64,000 bases of DNA from Skermanella pratensis (GTDB lineage Bacteria > Pseudomonadota > Alphaproteobacteria > Azospirillales > Azospirillaceae). Positions 46,700 to 56,900 of this stretch are shown one piece after another. The notes beneath the pieces were generated by a model. It was given only the letters and a program-made list of their open reading frames with translations. It was not told the origin of the DNA and searched no databases. How positions within the stretch are numbered: position 1 is the stretch's first letter; each line of letters opens with the position of its first letter. The stretch spans positions 4,767,001 through 4,831,000 of the forward strand of contig NZ_CP030265.1 in assembly GCF_008843145.1 (NCBI RefSeq). The letters are read 5' to 3'. A program made the position numbers and the translations under genes.

Positions 46700-46711
46700 G
46701 TTTACGTAAAC
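46700..46711. promoter_or_regulatory. 12-nt palindrome upstream of oppA, possible operator
   Basis: GTTTACGTAAAC is a perfect palindrome 64 nt before the oppA start, partly repeated as ACGTAAACGTAAA. It is the kind of site used by LacI- or FNR-sized dimers, but no regulator is adjacent. Confidence 0.4.
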
Positions 46712-46876
46712 GTAAAGCACGCCATTCCGGGATCGCAATGCATTTTCTCAGCACCCCGGCTTTCGGCAAGGAGTTCGCAACTTTATTGTGCATTAACCCG
46801 CCGGCGCGGTGATTCCGGCCGGATTGGGGTGATCCCGGCTTGTCAAACGTTAATACAGCGATACGTCCCGTCCCGG

Positions 46877-49135
46877 ATGCCAAGCCGAAGCCCGATCTCC
46901 ATGCCGCAGCCCGAGCCCCGCCGAAACTGCCCCGTTCCCGACCAGCTCGACACGTCGCCGCCGCTGCTGAGGCCGGGCACCACCTGCTGGCGCCTGGAGC
47001 ATGCCGACCGGGTCGCCTTCATCATCGACGCGGCCGACTATTACAGCGCGGTCAAGGCGGCGATGCTGAAGGCGCAGCACTCCATCATCCTGCTCGGCTG
47101 GGACTTCGACACGCGGGTCGGCCTGGAAAGCGACCCGCCCGACCCCAAGGTGCCCAACCGGTTCGGCGAGTTCCTGGAGCGGCTGGTCGAAAGCCGGCCG
47201 AAACTCCGTATCCACGTGCTGAAGTGGGACTTCTCCATGATCTTCGCGCTTGAGCGGGAGATCTTCCCGACCGCCCTGCTGGACCTGATGACCCACACGC
47301 GGGTCTCGTTCAGGCTGGACGGAGAGCATCCCGCCGCCGCCTGCCACCATCAGAAGCTGGTGGTGATCGACGACGCGGTGGCCTTCTGCGGCGGCATCGA
47401 CATCACCGCGAACCGCTGGGACACCAGCGAGCACCTGGACCGCGACATCAGGCGCCGGCGGCCCAACGGCGAGTTGTACGATCCGTTCCACGACATGATG
47501 ATGGCGGTGGACGGGGACGCGGCGGCGGCGCTCGGCGAACTGGCCCGCTACCGCTGGCGCCGCGGCACCGGCGAGCCGGCGATGCCGCCGGCCCCCGTGC
47601 CGTCCGACCCCTGGCCGGACCGGCTCCGCGCCGACCTGCGCGACGTCGAGGTCGGCATCGCCCGCACCCTTCCCCGCCACGGCGACCAGGTCGAGGCGCG
47701 GGAGGTGGAGGCGCTCTATGTCGCCTCCATCGCGGCCGCCAAGCGCCTGATCTACATCGAGAGCCAGTATTTCACCGCGGAATGCGTCGGACAGGCGCTG
47801 CTGTCCCGGCTGGGCGACCCCAACGGGCCGGAGATCGTCGTGGTCACCCCGCTGAACTGCCCGGGCTGGCTGGAGGAGGAGCTGATGGGCCGGGCGCGGC
47901 GCCATCTGGTCAACCGGCTGCGCCAGGCCGACACCCACGGCAAGTTCGGCATCTTCGGCGCGGTCACCCCCGCGGGGGTGCCGGTCACGATCCATTCCAA
48001 GACCATGGTGGTGGACGACACGCTGATGCGGATCGGCTCGTCCAACCTGAACAACCGGTCCATGGGGTTCGACACCGAATGCGACCTGGCGATCGAGGCG
48101 GTTCCCGGCAAGGCGGGGTGCGAGGCCCGGCGCAAGGCGATCCGCCGCTATCGCGACCGGCTGCTGGCCGAGCACCTGGGAGCCTCCCGCGACGCCGTCG
48201 CGGCGAAGATCGCGGAAACCGGATCCCTGATGGAGACGATCCGGCATTTCCACAACCCCGGGGGTCATCGCCTGGAACCCGTGACGGTGGATGATGTTGC
48301 CGGTGTCGACAGCTTCATCGCCGAGATCCACCTGTTCGACCCGGAAAAGCCGATAACCGCAGAGGAACTGACCCGCCAGATCATGCCCGACCTTGAAAAG
48401 CCGACACCGCGCCTGAAGTTCGGAATAGCCGTAGGGGTGCTGGCCCTGCTGCTGGCGGGGCTCGCCGCCCTGTGGCGCTTCACCGGCCTGAGCGAGCTGG
48501 CGACCGTCGACGGCGTGCTGGACTGGGCGCAGAGCCTGGCCGACATGCCGTTCGGGCCGCTGATCGGCGTGGCCGTCTATGTGGTCGGCGGGTTCGTGAT
48601 GTTCCCGGTGATGGTGCTGATCGCCGCGACGGCCATCGTGCTGGGCCCGGCCTGGGGATTCGCTACCGCCATTTGCGGTTGCCTCGCCAGCGCCACCGTC
48701 CTGTTCGGGGTCGGCCGGTACGGCGGCCGGCGCTGGGTGCGGCGTTTTGGTGGCCGTCTCGTCAACAGGATCAGCCGGAGGCTCGCCGACCAGGGGATTC
48801 TGGCGGTCGCGGTGATCCGGGTCATACCGGTCGCACCGTTCAGCGTGGTCAATGTGGTGGCGGGAGCATCCCATCTGCGGTTCACTGACTATGTTATTGG
48901 AACGGCCCTGGGCATGGCGCCGGGAACGCTGGCGTTCAGCCTGCTCGGCAGCCAGCTCGAGCGGACGCTGCGGGACCCTACTCCCGCCAGCATCGGGATC
49001 GCCGTGGGCATCGCGCTGGTGGCGGCCAGCCTGGGGTGGATCGCCAACAAGCTGTTGGGCGGGCGGGTGAAACCGGGTCCGGCGCGCAAGGGCGAAACGG
49101 CAACGACAGCAAGGACGGGGGCAAGTAAAGCGTGA
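46877..49135 (+). CDS. Phospholipase D-like protein fused to a VTT (DedA/TVP38-type) membrane domain
   Basis: About 752 residues. Two PLD catalytic motifs are intact: HHQKLVVIDD (about residue 155) and HSKTMVVDDTLMRIGSSNLNNRS (about residue 380). From about residue 510 six hydrophobic segments form a VTT domain with the marker GPAWGFATAICGCLASATV, GRYGGRRWVRRF and RVIPVAPFSVVNVVAGAS. Such fusions may act on phospholipids such as cardiolipin at the inner membrane, but the activity is not established. The start is uncertain; ATG 46877 or 46901 are favoured over GTG 46829. It overlaps the following EEP gene by 4 nt. Confidence 0.87.
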   Translation: MPSRSPISMPQPEPRRNCPVPDQLDTSPPLLRPGTTCWRLEHADRVAFIIDAADYYSAVKAAMLKAQHSIILLGWDFDTRVGLESDPPDPKVPNRFGEFLERLVESRPKLRIHVLKWDFSMIFALEREIFPTALLDLMTHTRVSFRLDGEHPAAACHHQKLVVIDDAVAFCGGIDITANRWDTSEHLDRDIRRRRPNGELYDPFHDMMMAVDGDAAAALGELARYRWRRGTGEPAMPPAPVPSDPWPDRLRADLRDVEVGIARTLPRHGDQVEAREVEALYVASIAAAKRLIYIESQYFTAECVGQALLSRLGDPNGPEIVVVTPLNCPGWLEEELMGRARRHLVNRLRQADTHGKFGIFGAVTPAGVPVTIHSKTMVVDDTLMRIGSSNLNNRSMGFDTECDLAIEAVPGKAGCEARRKAIRRYRDRLLAEHLGASRDAVAAKIAETGSLMETIRHFHNPGGHRLEPVTVDDVAGVDSFIAEIHLFDPEKPITAEELTRQIMPDLEKPTPRLKFGIAVGVLALLLAGLAALWRFTGLSELATVDGVLDWAQSLADMPFGPLIGVAVYVVGGFVMFPVMVLIAATAIVLGPAWGFATAICGCLASATVLFGVGRYGGRRWVRRFGGRLVNRISRRLADQGILAVAVIRVIPVAPFSVVNVVAGASHLRFTDYVIGTALGMAPGTLAFSLLGSQLERTLRDPTPASIGIAVGIALVAASLGWIANKLLGGRVKPGPARKGETATTARTGASKA

Positions 49136-49917
49136 CTGATCTGCTCGAAAACACCGATACCGATATCGAGAGCGTCGACGAGCGCGACGAGCGGCCGGGC
49201 GCTGCGCCGCCCGGCCTGCGCTCGTTCCGAGTCGCGACCTACAACGTGCACAGCTGTGTCGGTGTGGATGCCAAGTTCGCGCCCGACCGGATCGCCGGGG
49301 TGGTCAAGGGGCTGGAGGCCGACGTGGTCGGGCTCCAGGAGGTCGGCTGGCACCATCGGGGCGAGATCGGGCTGGACCAGTTCGAGTTCCTCGGCCGGGA
49401 GACCGGATTGAAGGCCTATTCCGGCCCGACCAAGCACAACGAGCGCGCCCACTACGGCAATGCGCTGCTGAGCCGGCTGCCGGTGCTGGAGATCCGGCCG
49501 ATGGACCTGTCCCTGCCCCACCGCGAGCCGCGGGGCGCCATCGATGCCGACATCCAGGTGGGCGACAAGGTGGTCCGGGTGATCGTCGCCCATCTCGGCC
49601 TGGACCCGTGGGAGCGGAACGCCCAGATCACCCGCGTCCTGAACACGGTCGAGCGCGGCGCGGACCGGCCGACGGTGTTCATGGGCGACCTGAACGAGTG
49701 GCGGCCCCGGTCGCCCCGGATCAAGCGGTTGATGCACTGCTTCGCCGACTGCGCGGCGCCGCGCAGCTTCCATGTCCGGATGCCGACGCTCCGGCTCGAT
49801 CGCATCTTCGTGTCGGACGGGCTGGTGCTGTCCAACTACGACGTGGTCCGCACCCCTGTGACCCGGCGGGCGTCGGACCATTTGCCGGTGCGCGCCACCG
49901 TCGCCTTGAAGAACTGA
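49132..49917 (+). CDS. Endonuclease/exonuclease/phosphatase (EEP) family protein
   Basis: A 261-residue protein with the EEP fold: RVATYNVHSCVGVD, DVVGLQEVGWH with catalytic Glu, VIVAHLGLDPWERNAQI, VFMGDLNEWRPRS and the final RRASDHLPVRATV with catalytic Asp-His. About 30 acidic residues precede the domain and there is no signal peptide. The GTG start overlaps the PLD-VTT stop. EEP members act on nucleic acids or on phosphoester lipids; next to a phospholipase D the lipid option is attractive, but this is an inference. Confidence 0.88.
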   Translation: MTDLLENTDTDIESVDERDERPGAAPPGLRSFRVATYNVHSCVGVDAKFAPDRIAGVVKGLEADVVGLQEVGWHHRGEIGLDQFEFLGRETGLKAYSGPTKHNERAHYGNALLSRLPVLEIRPMDLSLPHREPRGAIDADIQVGDKVVRVIVAHLGLDPWERNAQITRVLNTVERGADRPTVFMGDLNEWRPRSPRIKRLMHCFADCAAPRSFHVRMPTLRLDRIFVSDGLVLSNYDVVRTPVTRRASDHLPVRATVALKN

Positions 49918-49921
49918 CATC

Positions 49922-50896
49922 TTGAACGACCGCCTCCGCCGGATCGCGCTGGCCGCCCTGCGCTTCGCCCTGTCGGGCCTGCTGCTCTGGCTGCTGCTGC
50001 GGCAGACCGACCTGACGGCCCTGGCCGGGCGTCTGGCCGGCGTCGATCCCCTGTGGCTCGCGGCAGCGTTCGCCCTGATGGTGGTCCAGGTCGTGCTGAT
50101 CTCGTGGCGCTGGGCCTTCATCATGGCCGGGCTCGGTGCCGCCATCGGCACAACGCGGGCGCTGCGGATCAACCTCGCGGGCTTCTTCCTCGGCCAGGCG
50201 CTGCCGACCTCGATCGCCGGAGACGTCTGGCGGGTCTGGCGGCTCCGGGCGCTGGGGCATGGTGTCGGCACCGCCGTCCGAGGCGTGCTGGTAGACCGGA
50301 CGACGGCGCTGCTCGGACTGGTCGCGGTGGTGGTGGGAACAGGGCCGGCCCTGCTGGCACGCATGCCCGATCCGGCGATGCGCTGGGCCGTGCTGGCCGG
50401 CCTCGGCATCGGAACAGCCCTGCTGGCCCTGGCGCTGGCGGCGGACCGGCTACCTGGAAAATGGCACTCCGGAAGGCTGCACGGCGTCGCCGAGTTCGGC
50501 CGGACGGTCCGCGGCCTTCTGGCCCGCCCCCTGACCGCCGTGCCGATCGTCGGCGTCTCGGCGCTGGTCCATCTGCTGGCCGGGGTGACCATGTGGCTGA
50601 TCGCGGCGAGCCTGGAACTGCCGGTCGGCTTGGTCGACTGCCTGGTGCTGATGCCCCCGATCGTCCTGGTGGCGGGGATGCCCCTGTCGATCGCCGGGTG
50701 GGGTCTCCGCGAAGGGGCCATGGTCGCGGTGTTCGGACTGGTCGGCGTGCCGGTCGGGGGCGCGCTGCTGATGTCGATCCTGTTCGGGCTGATGCTTCTG
50801 CTGGTCAGCCTTCCCGGCGGGCTGTTCCTGGCGCTGGGCGAGAATCCCGCGACCGGAGCGGCGCTCAGCCCCCGCCGCGCCGAATCCGATAGGTGA
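49922..50896 (+). CDS. Lysylphosphatidylglycerol synthase-like / UPF0104 membrane protein
   Basis: A 324-residue polytopic protein with about eight helices. The markers RINLAGFFLGQALPTSIAGDVWRVWRL and GVLVDRTTALLGLVAV match the LPG_synthase_TM (flippase-type) domain; the soluble aminoacyl-transferase domain of MprF is absent. The TTG start lies four bases after the EEP stop, so it is the third gene of a probable lipid-related operon. The 3' end overlaps the convergent TusA-like gene by 32 nt. Confidence 0.85.
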   Translation: MNDRLRRIALAALRFALSGLLLWLLLRQTDLTALAGRLAGVDPLWLAAAFALMVVQVVLISWRWAFIMAGLGAAIGTTRALRINLAGFFLGQALPTSIAGDVWRVWRLRALGHGVGTAVRGVLVDRTTALLGLVAVVVGTGPALLARMPDPAMRWAVLAGLGIGTALLALALAADRLPGKWHSGRLHGVAEFGRTVRGLLARPLTAVPIVGVSALVHLLAGVTMWLIAASLELPVGLVDCLVLMPPIVLVAGMPLSIAGWGLREGAMVAVFGLVGVPVGGALLMSILFGLMLLLVSLPGGLFLALGENPATGAALSPRRAESDR

Positions 50897-51092
50897 AGAC
50901 GCCACCTTCGGCGGAATGCTCGACCAGCTCGTGCGCCGTGGTGTTGCAGAAGTGGCGGAAGTCGATGACCGAAGCCGGATCGGTGACCAGCACGATCAGT
51001 TCCTCCCCCGCCGCCATGTGGTCGAGTTGACGGCGCGTTCGCAGAATCGGGAGCGGACAATGAAGCCCCCGGACATCCAGTTCCCGTGCCAT
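50865..51092 (-). CDS. TusA-family sulfurtransferase-like protein
   Basis: A 75-residue protein. The catalytic motif is LDVRGLHCPLPILRTRRQL with Cys in the CPxP element (about residue 12). The rest of the fold is EELIVLVTDPASVIDFRHFC, NTTAHELVE. AGGAGGAGAG precedes ATG 51092. Such proteins relay sulfur for tRNA thiolation or other sulfur pathways. It sits alone in reverse of its left neighbours and 40 nt downstream of the adaptor gene. Confidence 0.88.
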   Translation of the reverse strand: MARELDVRGLHCPLPILRTRRQLDHMAAGEELIVLVTDPASVIDFRHFCNTTAHELVEHSAEGGVFTYRIRRGGG

Positions 51093-51132
51093 TCGCTCTC
51101 CTCCTGTTGTCGGGACCGGAGGCAAGTGTAGC

Positions 51133-51906
51133 TCAGTTGGGCATGGCGAACACGGCCCGGCCGCTCATGCCTGCCAGAAGGTCCTGCTGCCGGCCGCCGG
51201 CCTTCTCGACCACCTTGCCGAAGACCTTGATCGACTGGCTGACCGGATCGATCCGGGCGGACAGCCGGGTCACCTCGGCCGCGTAGGCGTGGCCGGTCTC
51301 CTCGATCAGGACCTTGAACCCGGTCCCCGGCACCAGCCAGGAGAGCCAGCGCGACGGGACGATCATCTCGATCTCCAGCTCCCGGTCGTCGAGGATCTCC
51401 ATCAGTTCCTTCCCCTCGGTGACGAACTCGTAGCGCCGCACCTTCAGCTCGGCGATCCTCCCGGGGAACGGGGCGAGGACGACGCACCGCTCGACCATGG
51501 TCCGCATCATGGCGGTCTCGGCCTCGGCCGCGCTGAACTGGGCCGCGGCGGCCTCCAGCTCCAGCGTGCTGACCGAACCCAGCTTGTCGAGGCGGGAATT
51601 GACCTCGTAGAGCTTGCGCGCGGCCTGCTGCTGGGCGACCGCCTTGTTGAGCCGGGCGCGGTGGACCGCGCAGTCGAACCCGACGAGCTTCTGCCCCTCC
51701 TTGAACCGCTCGCCCTCGCGCAGGCCCAGATCATCGATCTTGGCCGCAAGTTCGGACGAGAGCATGGTGCTCCGCCGCGGCGAGATCTGCGCCCGGATCT
51801 CCGGCACGCCGCCCAAGCCGGTGCCCGGCTCGGCCGGCTGGGCGGCAGCCGGAGCGGCGGCGATCAGGAGGACGGCGGCAAGCAGGCTGGAGAACCACCC
51901 GGTCAT
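51133..51906 (-). CDS. Periplasmic adaptor (membrane-fusion) protein
   Basis: A 257-residue protein with a cleavable signal peptide (FSSLLAAVLLIAAAPAAAQ). Barrel-sandwich halves are visible in KIDDLGLREGERFKEGQKLVGFD and VLAPFPGRIAELKVRRYEFV, separated by a short helical hairpin (AVAQQQAARKLYEVNSRLDKL). A beta-barrel (LEIEMIVPSRWL) and a last strand (GMSGRAVFAM) follow. It is shorter than HlyD and closer to RND/MacA-type adaptors. It follows the TolC-type gene by 10 nt, so the two should work together. Confidence 0.85.
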   Translation of the reverse strand: MTGWFSSLLAAVLLIAAAPAAAQPAEPGTGLGGVPEIRAQISPRRSTMLSSELAAKIDDLGLREGERFKEGQKLVGFDCAVHRARLNKAVAQQQAARKLYEVNSRLDKLGSVSTLELEAAAAQFSAAEAETAMMRTMVERCVVLAPFPGRIAELKVRRYEFVTEGKELMEILDDRELEIEMIVPSRWLSWLVPGTGFKVLIEETGHAYAAEVTRLSARIDPVSQSIKVFGKVVEKAGGRQQDLLAGMSGRAVFAMPN

Positions 51907-51916
51907 GCCCGCCTCC

Positions 51917-53803
51917 TCAGATCGGATCGGCGATGAGCGGCTTCCGGCTCGGGCCGGTCCCCCGCACGGGACGCGGCTTCGTGAGATCGACCGGCGGCGC
52001 CACGGCCTGGACCGCCACGGCGGGCATCACGGAAGGGACCGCCGTCGTCGGCTCGGCGGCGGTGGCTTCCTTGACCGGCTCGGGGACCGGCTCGGGGACC
52101 GGCTCGGGAACCGGACTGGCCGCCACCGGTTCAGGCGCCGGCACGTCGGCGAGCGGCACTGTCTCGACCGGAGCCACCGCCGGAGCGGGCTGCTCGACCG
52201 GCGGCTGCGGCGCGGGGAGAGCCACCGGCGCGGGCGCGGGTTGCGGTGCGGGTTGCGGTGCGGGCGGAACCAGCCGGCCGGCCTGCCAGTCGGCGTTGAT
52301 CGCGGCCAGCGCCTGGGTCAGGGCCTTGATGTCGTGGCTGGGCACGGTGGCGGGCAGCGGGTCGAGACCGAGCGAGACGATCAGGTTGGACGCCGACGCC
52401 TGCAGGTCGGCATAGGCCCGGTCGCGCGCCAGTTCGGACAGGATCGCCGATGCCGCGGCCCGCACCCGCTCCAGCACGTTCTGGGCCTGGCCCGCCTGGG
52501 CCTGCCGGATGTTCTCGTAGAGGCGCTGCTCGATCGAGTCGAGCTGGTCGGCCTGCTCGAAGTTCCGGCGCGCCCGCTGGTACTGCTGGTAGCCGACATG
52601 GACCTGCGTCAGCGCCGCCATGCTCAGCGCCAGGCGCCGCGTCTCGGCCAGCTCCTGCTGGGCCTCGGCGACGCCGATCGACGCCGGGGCGGTCAGCAGG
52701 TTCAACAGGTTGAAGCTGACCCGCAGGCCCGCTTCGGCCCAGGTGTTGTTCACCAGATAGGAATTGGTGTCCAGGTTGGCGGAGCCGGTGAAGGTGAGCC
52801 CCGGCAACAGGCGCAGGATCGACTTGCGCACCTCGGCGGCACTGATCCGGCGCTGGTAATGCTCCTCCCGCAGTTCCGGCCGGCCGTTCAGCGCCAGGGT
52901 CTCCATCTCCTCGATCGCGAGGCCGACCTGGGGAATGTCGCGGCGGAAGCCGGCCGGCAGCGCCAGCGTGAAGGCCTGGCCCGGCGGCAGGTTCATCAGC
53001 GCGCGGAGCTGGGCCTTGGCGATGGCGAGATCCTGCTCGACCGTCTCCAGCTGGCGCATGATTTCGATCAGCGCCTTCTGGTAGCGCAGCACCTCCACCG
53101 GCGGGCGTAGCCGCTGTTCCTCGACCGTTCGCGCGTCGCTCAGCGCCTGCCGGGTTTCCGCCAGGATCGGGATGATCGCGGCCTCGATCCGCTCGGCCGA
53201 CACCGCCTGCCAATAAGCTGCGCGGACCTGCTGGATCACGGAATGCACGACGCGCCGGCGCCGCTCGTCCGCGATCAGCGAGCGGTCCGCCTGCTGGCGC
53301 GCCTGGTAATAGCTGACGCCGAAATCCAGCACGTTCCACGAAAGGGTCAGGTCCGTGGTGAAGCGCTCCTGGTCCTGGCTGAGGGACGGATCGGTCGACT
53401 TCACGCCGGTCCGGGTGTTCTCGCTGACCGACAGGTTCTCGTTCGACCGCGCCGTGCCCCCGGCCGCGGCGACCAGCTTGGGCAGCATGTCGTAGCGCGT
53501 CAGGTCGAGCTGCCGGTTCTGCAGCGCCTGGTCCATCGCGGTCAACCGATAATCAAGGTTGTACTTGATGGCCCGGGCCATCGCCTCTTCCAGGGAAATC
53601 GGGCCGGTCACCGGCTCCTGGTCCCGGAACAGGTTCTGCCGGTCCGCGGAGATCAGGGCCGAGCGCTCCCCCGAAGTGACGGGTTCGGGCGTAACAGCGC
53701 ACCCCGATGCCGACAGCAGCGCGAAACCAAGTGCCGCGAACTGAAAATTCCGCCTGCTCCGCGGCCGACGTCGTCCCCGTCCATCCGAAATGATGCCAGT
53801 CAT
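51917..53803 (-). CDS. TolC-family outer-membrane lipoprotein with Pro-rich tail
   Basis: A 628-residue protein. A lipobox (LLSASGC, Cys near residue 35) follows an Arg-rich start. The TolC repeats are visible in ISLEEAMARAIKYNLDYRLTAMDQ and ALTQVHVGYQQYQRARRNF, with an unusually long C-terminal region of about 150 residues dominated by Pro, Ala, Glu and Val, including PEPVPEPVPEPVKE. Ordinary TolC proteins lack this tail, which could reach peptidoglycan. The gene starts 131 nt after the adhesin stop; AT-rich DNA there probably carries its own promoter. Confidence 0.87.
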   Translation of the reverse strand: MTGIISDGRGRRRPRSRRNFQFAALGFALLSASGCAVTPEPVTSGERSALISADRQNLFRDQEPVTGPISLEEAMARAIKYNLDYRLTAMDQALQNRQLDLTRYDMLPKLVAAAGGTARSNENLSVSENTRTGVKSTDPSLSQDQERFTTDLTLSWNVLDFGVSYYQARQQADRSLIADERRRRVVHSVIQQVRAAYWQAVSAERIEAAIIPILAETRQALSDARTVEEQRLRPPVEVLRYQKALIEIMRQLETVEQDLAIAKAQLRALMNLPPGQAFTLALPAGFRRDIPQVGLAIEEMETLALNGRPELREEHYQRRISAAEVRKSILRLLPGLTFTGSANLDTNSYLVNNTWAEAGLRVSFNLLNLLTAPASIGVAEAQQELAETRRLALSMAALTQVHVGYQQYQRARRNFEQADQLDSIEQRLYENIRQAQAGQAQNVLERVRAAASAILSELARDRAYADLQASASNLIVSLGLDPLPATVPSHDIKALTQALAAINADWQAGRLVPPAPQPAPQPAPAPVALPAPQPPVEQPAPAVAPVETVPLADVPAPEPVAASPVPEPVPEPVPEPVKEATAAEPTTAVPSVMPAVAVQAVAPPVDLTKPRPVRGTGPSRKPLIADPI

Positions 53804-53925
53804 ATCCGCCCCATCAAAACGCCCAGCATGATAATCAACTGCAGGGATTACCCCATTTGATTTATTCCATTAGGTGTAATTGTTACGGATGCTGCGGTCA
53901 ATTGATTTTGTTGAAAAATTGACAC

Positions 53926-53945
53926 GCGCGGCGGTCATGCCGCGC
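53926..53945 (-). terminator. Hairpin at the true end of the adhesin gene
   Basis: GCGCGGC (53926-53932), loop GGTCAT, GCCGCGC (53939-53945). The loop holds the likely native stop codon (complement at 53935-53937). On the minus strand a T-rich stretch follows ten bases later. This supports transcript termination here and the frameshift interpretation of the adhesin gene. Confidence 0.6.
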
Positions 53946-56900
53946 GGTCAAGGGAATCCAGGCCCGCCGCCTTCAGCAGGCTTTCCAGCAGCGCCATGCC
54001 CTCGGTGAGAAGGTCGTCCTGCCCGGCCGCCTTTAGCTGGGCGGTAAGCGACGGCTTGCCGGCCAGCGGAGCCCGTGTCTCCTGCTGATCGCGCCGCGAC
54101 GGGACGTCGGTGTTCCTCTGTCCGTTGGCCGGGGCGGCTTCGGGGTCTGATCGGTCGTCGGCGCTTCGCCCGATTCGCCCACCTTCAGCTTGAAGTCCAC
54201 CACGACTTCGGTGCCGGCGGTGTCGCGGGCTTTCACCCGGATCTCCAGCTGGCCTTCCGTGTCGACCGGCGGTGTCCCGCTGAACGTGCCGGACGTTGCG
54301 TCGAACTTCAGCCAGGACGGGAGCGGCGAGCCATCCGCCAGGGTGGCCTCGATGGTGATGACCGCCTTGGGGTCGGAGTGGCCGAACACGCCCGACGGCA
54401 GCCTGAAGCTGTTCGCGCCATCGGTCCCGAACTGCCGGTCCGGTACGCCGTTGAGCACCCGCAGACCGTCCGCCGCCCCTGTCCCGATGCTGACCAGCTG
54501 GGACTGGCCGGCCGGCCGGGTGAAGCTGCCGGAGAAGGCGGCATCGTTCCCGCCCAGGGACGAGGATGAGGACAGTATCGTGGACGAACCCGTCGACAGG
54601 GTGGAGGTCGACTGGACCAGGGGCAGGATGATCATGGCTGGCGCCGCGCCGGTCTGGACCGTCGCCGAGGTTGCCGCCGGGGCCGTCTCGGCCGGTTTGG
54701 CGACCGGCGCGACCACCTTCGGCGCCGCTTCGGTGGTCAGGGTGAAGCTGGTGGAGACGGTCGCTCCGGCCGGATCGGTCGCGGTCACCCGCACCGAGAC
54801 CTGCCCGATGTCGGTGCTGCCCGGCGTGCCGCTGAACGTGCCGGTGCCGGCATCGAACTTCAGCCAGGCCGGCAGGGCCGCGCCGGATGCCAGGGCGGCC
54901 GACAGCGTCAGCCTGTCCGAGGTGTCGGCGTCGGTGAACAGCCCGGCCGGCAGCTTCAGGCTGAAGGCTTCGGCTTCGCGGGCGCCCTGGGCATTGACGG
55001 TGCCGGTCAGCGCGGGCGCGTCGTTGACCCCGACGATCGTGACCGTGGCGGTCCCGGTGGCGCTGCCGCCCTGCCCGTCCGAAACGGTGTAGCCGAATTG
55101 CTCGGTCATGGTCTGGCCGGCCGCCAAGCCGTTATACCTGCCGGCGGTGTCCACCGTGTAGGAACCGTCCGCCGCCACGGTGACCCGCGCGCCGGACGCC
55201 AGCGTGACGGCGGTCCCGACCGCGCTGGGATTCCCCTGGACCGCGGACACCGTCAGCACGGTCCCGGCGTCCACATCGGTGTCGTTGGCCAGCAGGCCCC
55301 TGGCCGGAACGGCCAGGACGGCGTCCTCGGCCATCGTGACGGCGTCCGCGACCGCGGCAGGCGTGTCGTTGGCCCCGGTGATCGTGATGGTGGCCGTCGC
55401 CGTCGCGGTCCCGCCGATCCCGTCGCTCACCGTATAAGCGAAGCTGTCGGTGGCGGTCGCTCCGGCCGGGAGACTTTCGAACCTGCCGTTGGGATCGTAG
55501 ACGTAGGAACCGTCGGCCTGGACGGTCAGCCGGGCGCCTGAAGCAAGCAGGATGGTGCCGCCAACTGCGGCGGATGAGCCGTTGACCGCGGACACCGTCA
55601 GCACGGTTCCGGCGTCCACATCGGTGTCGTTGGCCAGCAGGCCCCTGGCCGGAACGGCCAGGACGGCGTCCTCGGTCACCGTGACGGCGTCCGCCACCGC
55701 GGCAGGCGTGTCGTTCTCTCCGGTGATCGTGATGGTGGCCGTCGCCGTCGCGGTCCCGCCGACCCCGTCGCTCACCGTATAAGCGAAGCTGTCGGTGCCG
55801 CTCTGCCCGGCCGCCAAGCTCTCGAACGCGCCGTTGGGATCGTAGACGTAGGAACCGTCGGCCCGGACGGTCAGTCTGCCCCCTGAAGCGAGCAGGATGG
55901 TGCCGCCCACGGCGGCGGACGAGCCGTTGACCGCGGAGACGGTCAGCACGGCGCCCTGGTCGGCGTCGGTGTCGTTCGCCAGCAGGCCGGCCGAGGCAGC
56001 CCTGGTCAGGACGCCGTTCTCGGCCACGCCGCCGGTATCGGCGACCGCCACGGGAGTCGCGTTGGCGCCTGATATGGTCAGGGTCAGCGTCGCCGTGGCG
56101 CTGCCGCCCTTCCCGTCCGAGACCGTGTAGCTGACGCTGTCGGTCCTGGTCTGGCCGGCCGCGAGATCCGTGAAGGCCCCGTTGGTGTCGTAGACGTAAC
56201 TGCCGTCGGCATTCAGCGTGATCCGCGCGCCCGACGCCAGGGCGATCGCCTGCCCCACGCCGCTGGTCTGCCCGCCGACCGCGCTGACCGCCAGTACCGC
56301 GCCGGTGTCAGGGTCGCTGTCGTTGGAGAGCACCCCGGCCGACGCCGTAACGGCCGTCCTGTCGTTCTCGCCCAGGCTGAGCGCGTCGGCCCTCGCCACC
56401 GGGGCGTCGTTGGCGCCCGTTATGATCAGGGTCACCGTCGCCGTGGCGGTCGCCCCGCCGCCGTCGCGCACGGTCGCGGTGAAGCTGTCGGTCGCGGTCG
56501 CCCCGGCCGCCAGGCTTTCGAACCTGCCGTTGGGGTCGTAGCGGTACGAGCCGTCCGCGTTGACGGTCAGAAGCGCGCCGGAGTCCAGCGTGATCGCCCG
56601 GCCGATTGCCGACCCGATGCCGTTGACGGCGGTCACGGTCGCCGTGTCGCCGTGGTCCGCGTCGGTCAGGTTGGACAGCACGCCCCTGGCGGCGGGTACG
56701 TCGACGGCCGAATCCTCGGACACGGTGCCGGGATCGGGCTGGGGCACCGGTGCGTCGTTGATGCCGGTGATCGTGACGACCACCGTGGCGGTGCTGGTCG
56801 CCCCGCTGGGGTCGGCCACCGTATAGGTGAAGCTGTCGGTCGCCGACTGCCCCTGGTTCAGGGCGGTGAACCGGCCGTTCGGGTCGTAGACATAGGACCC

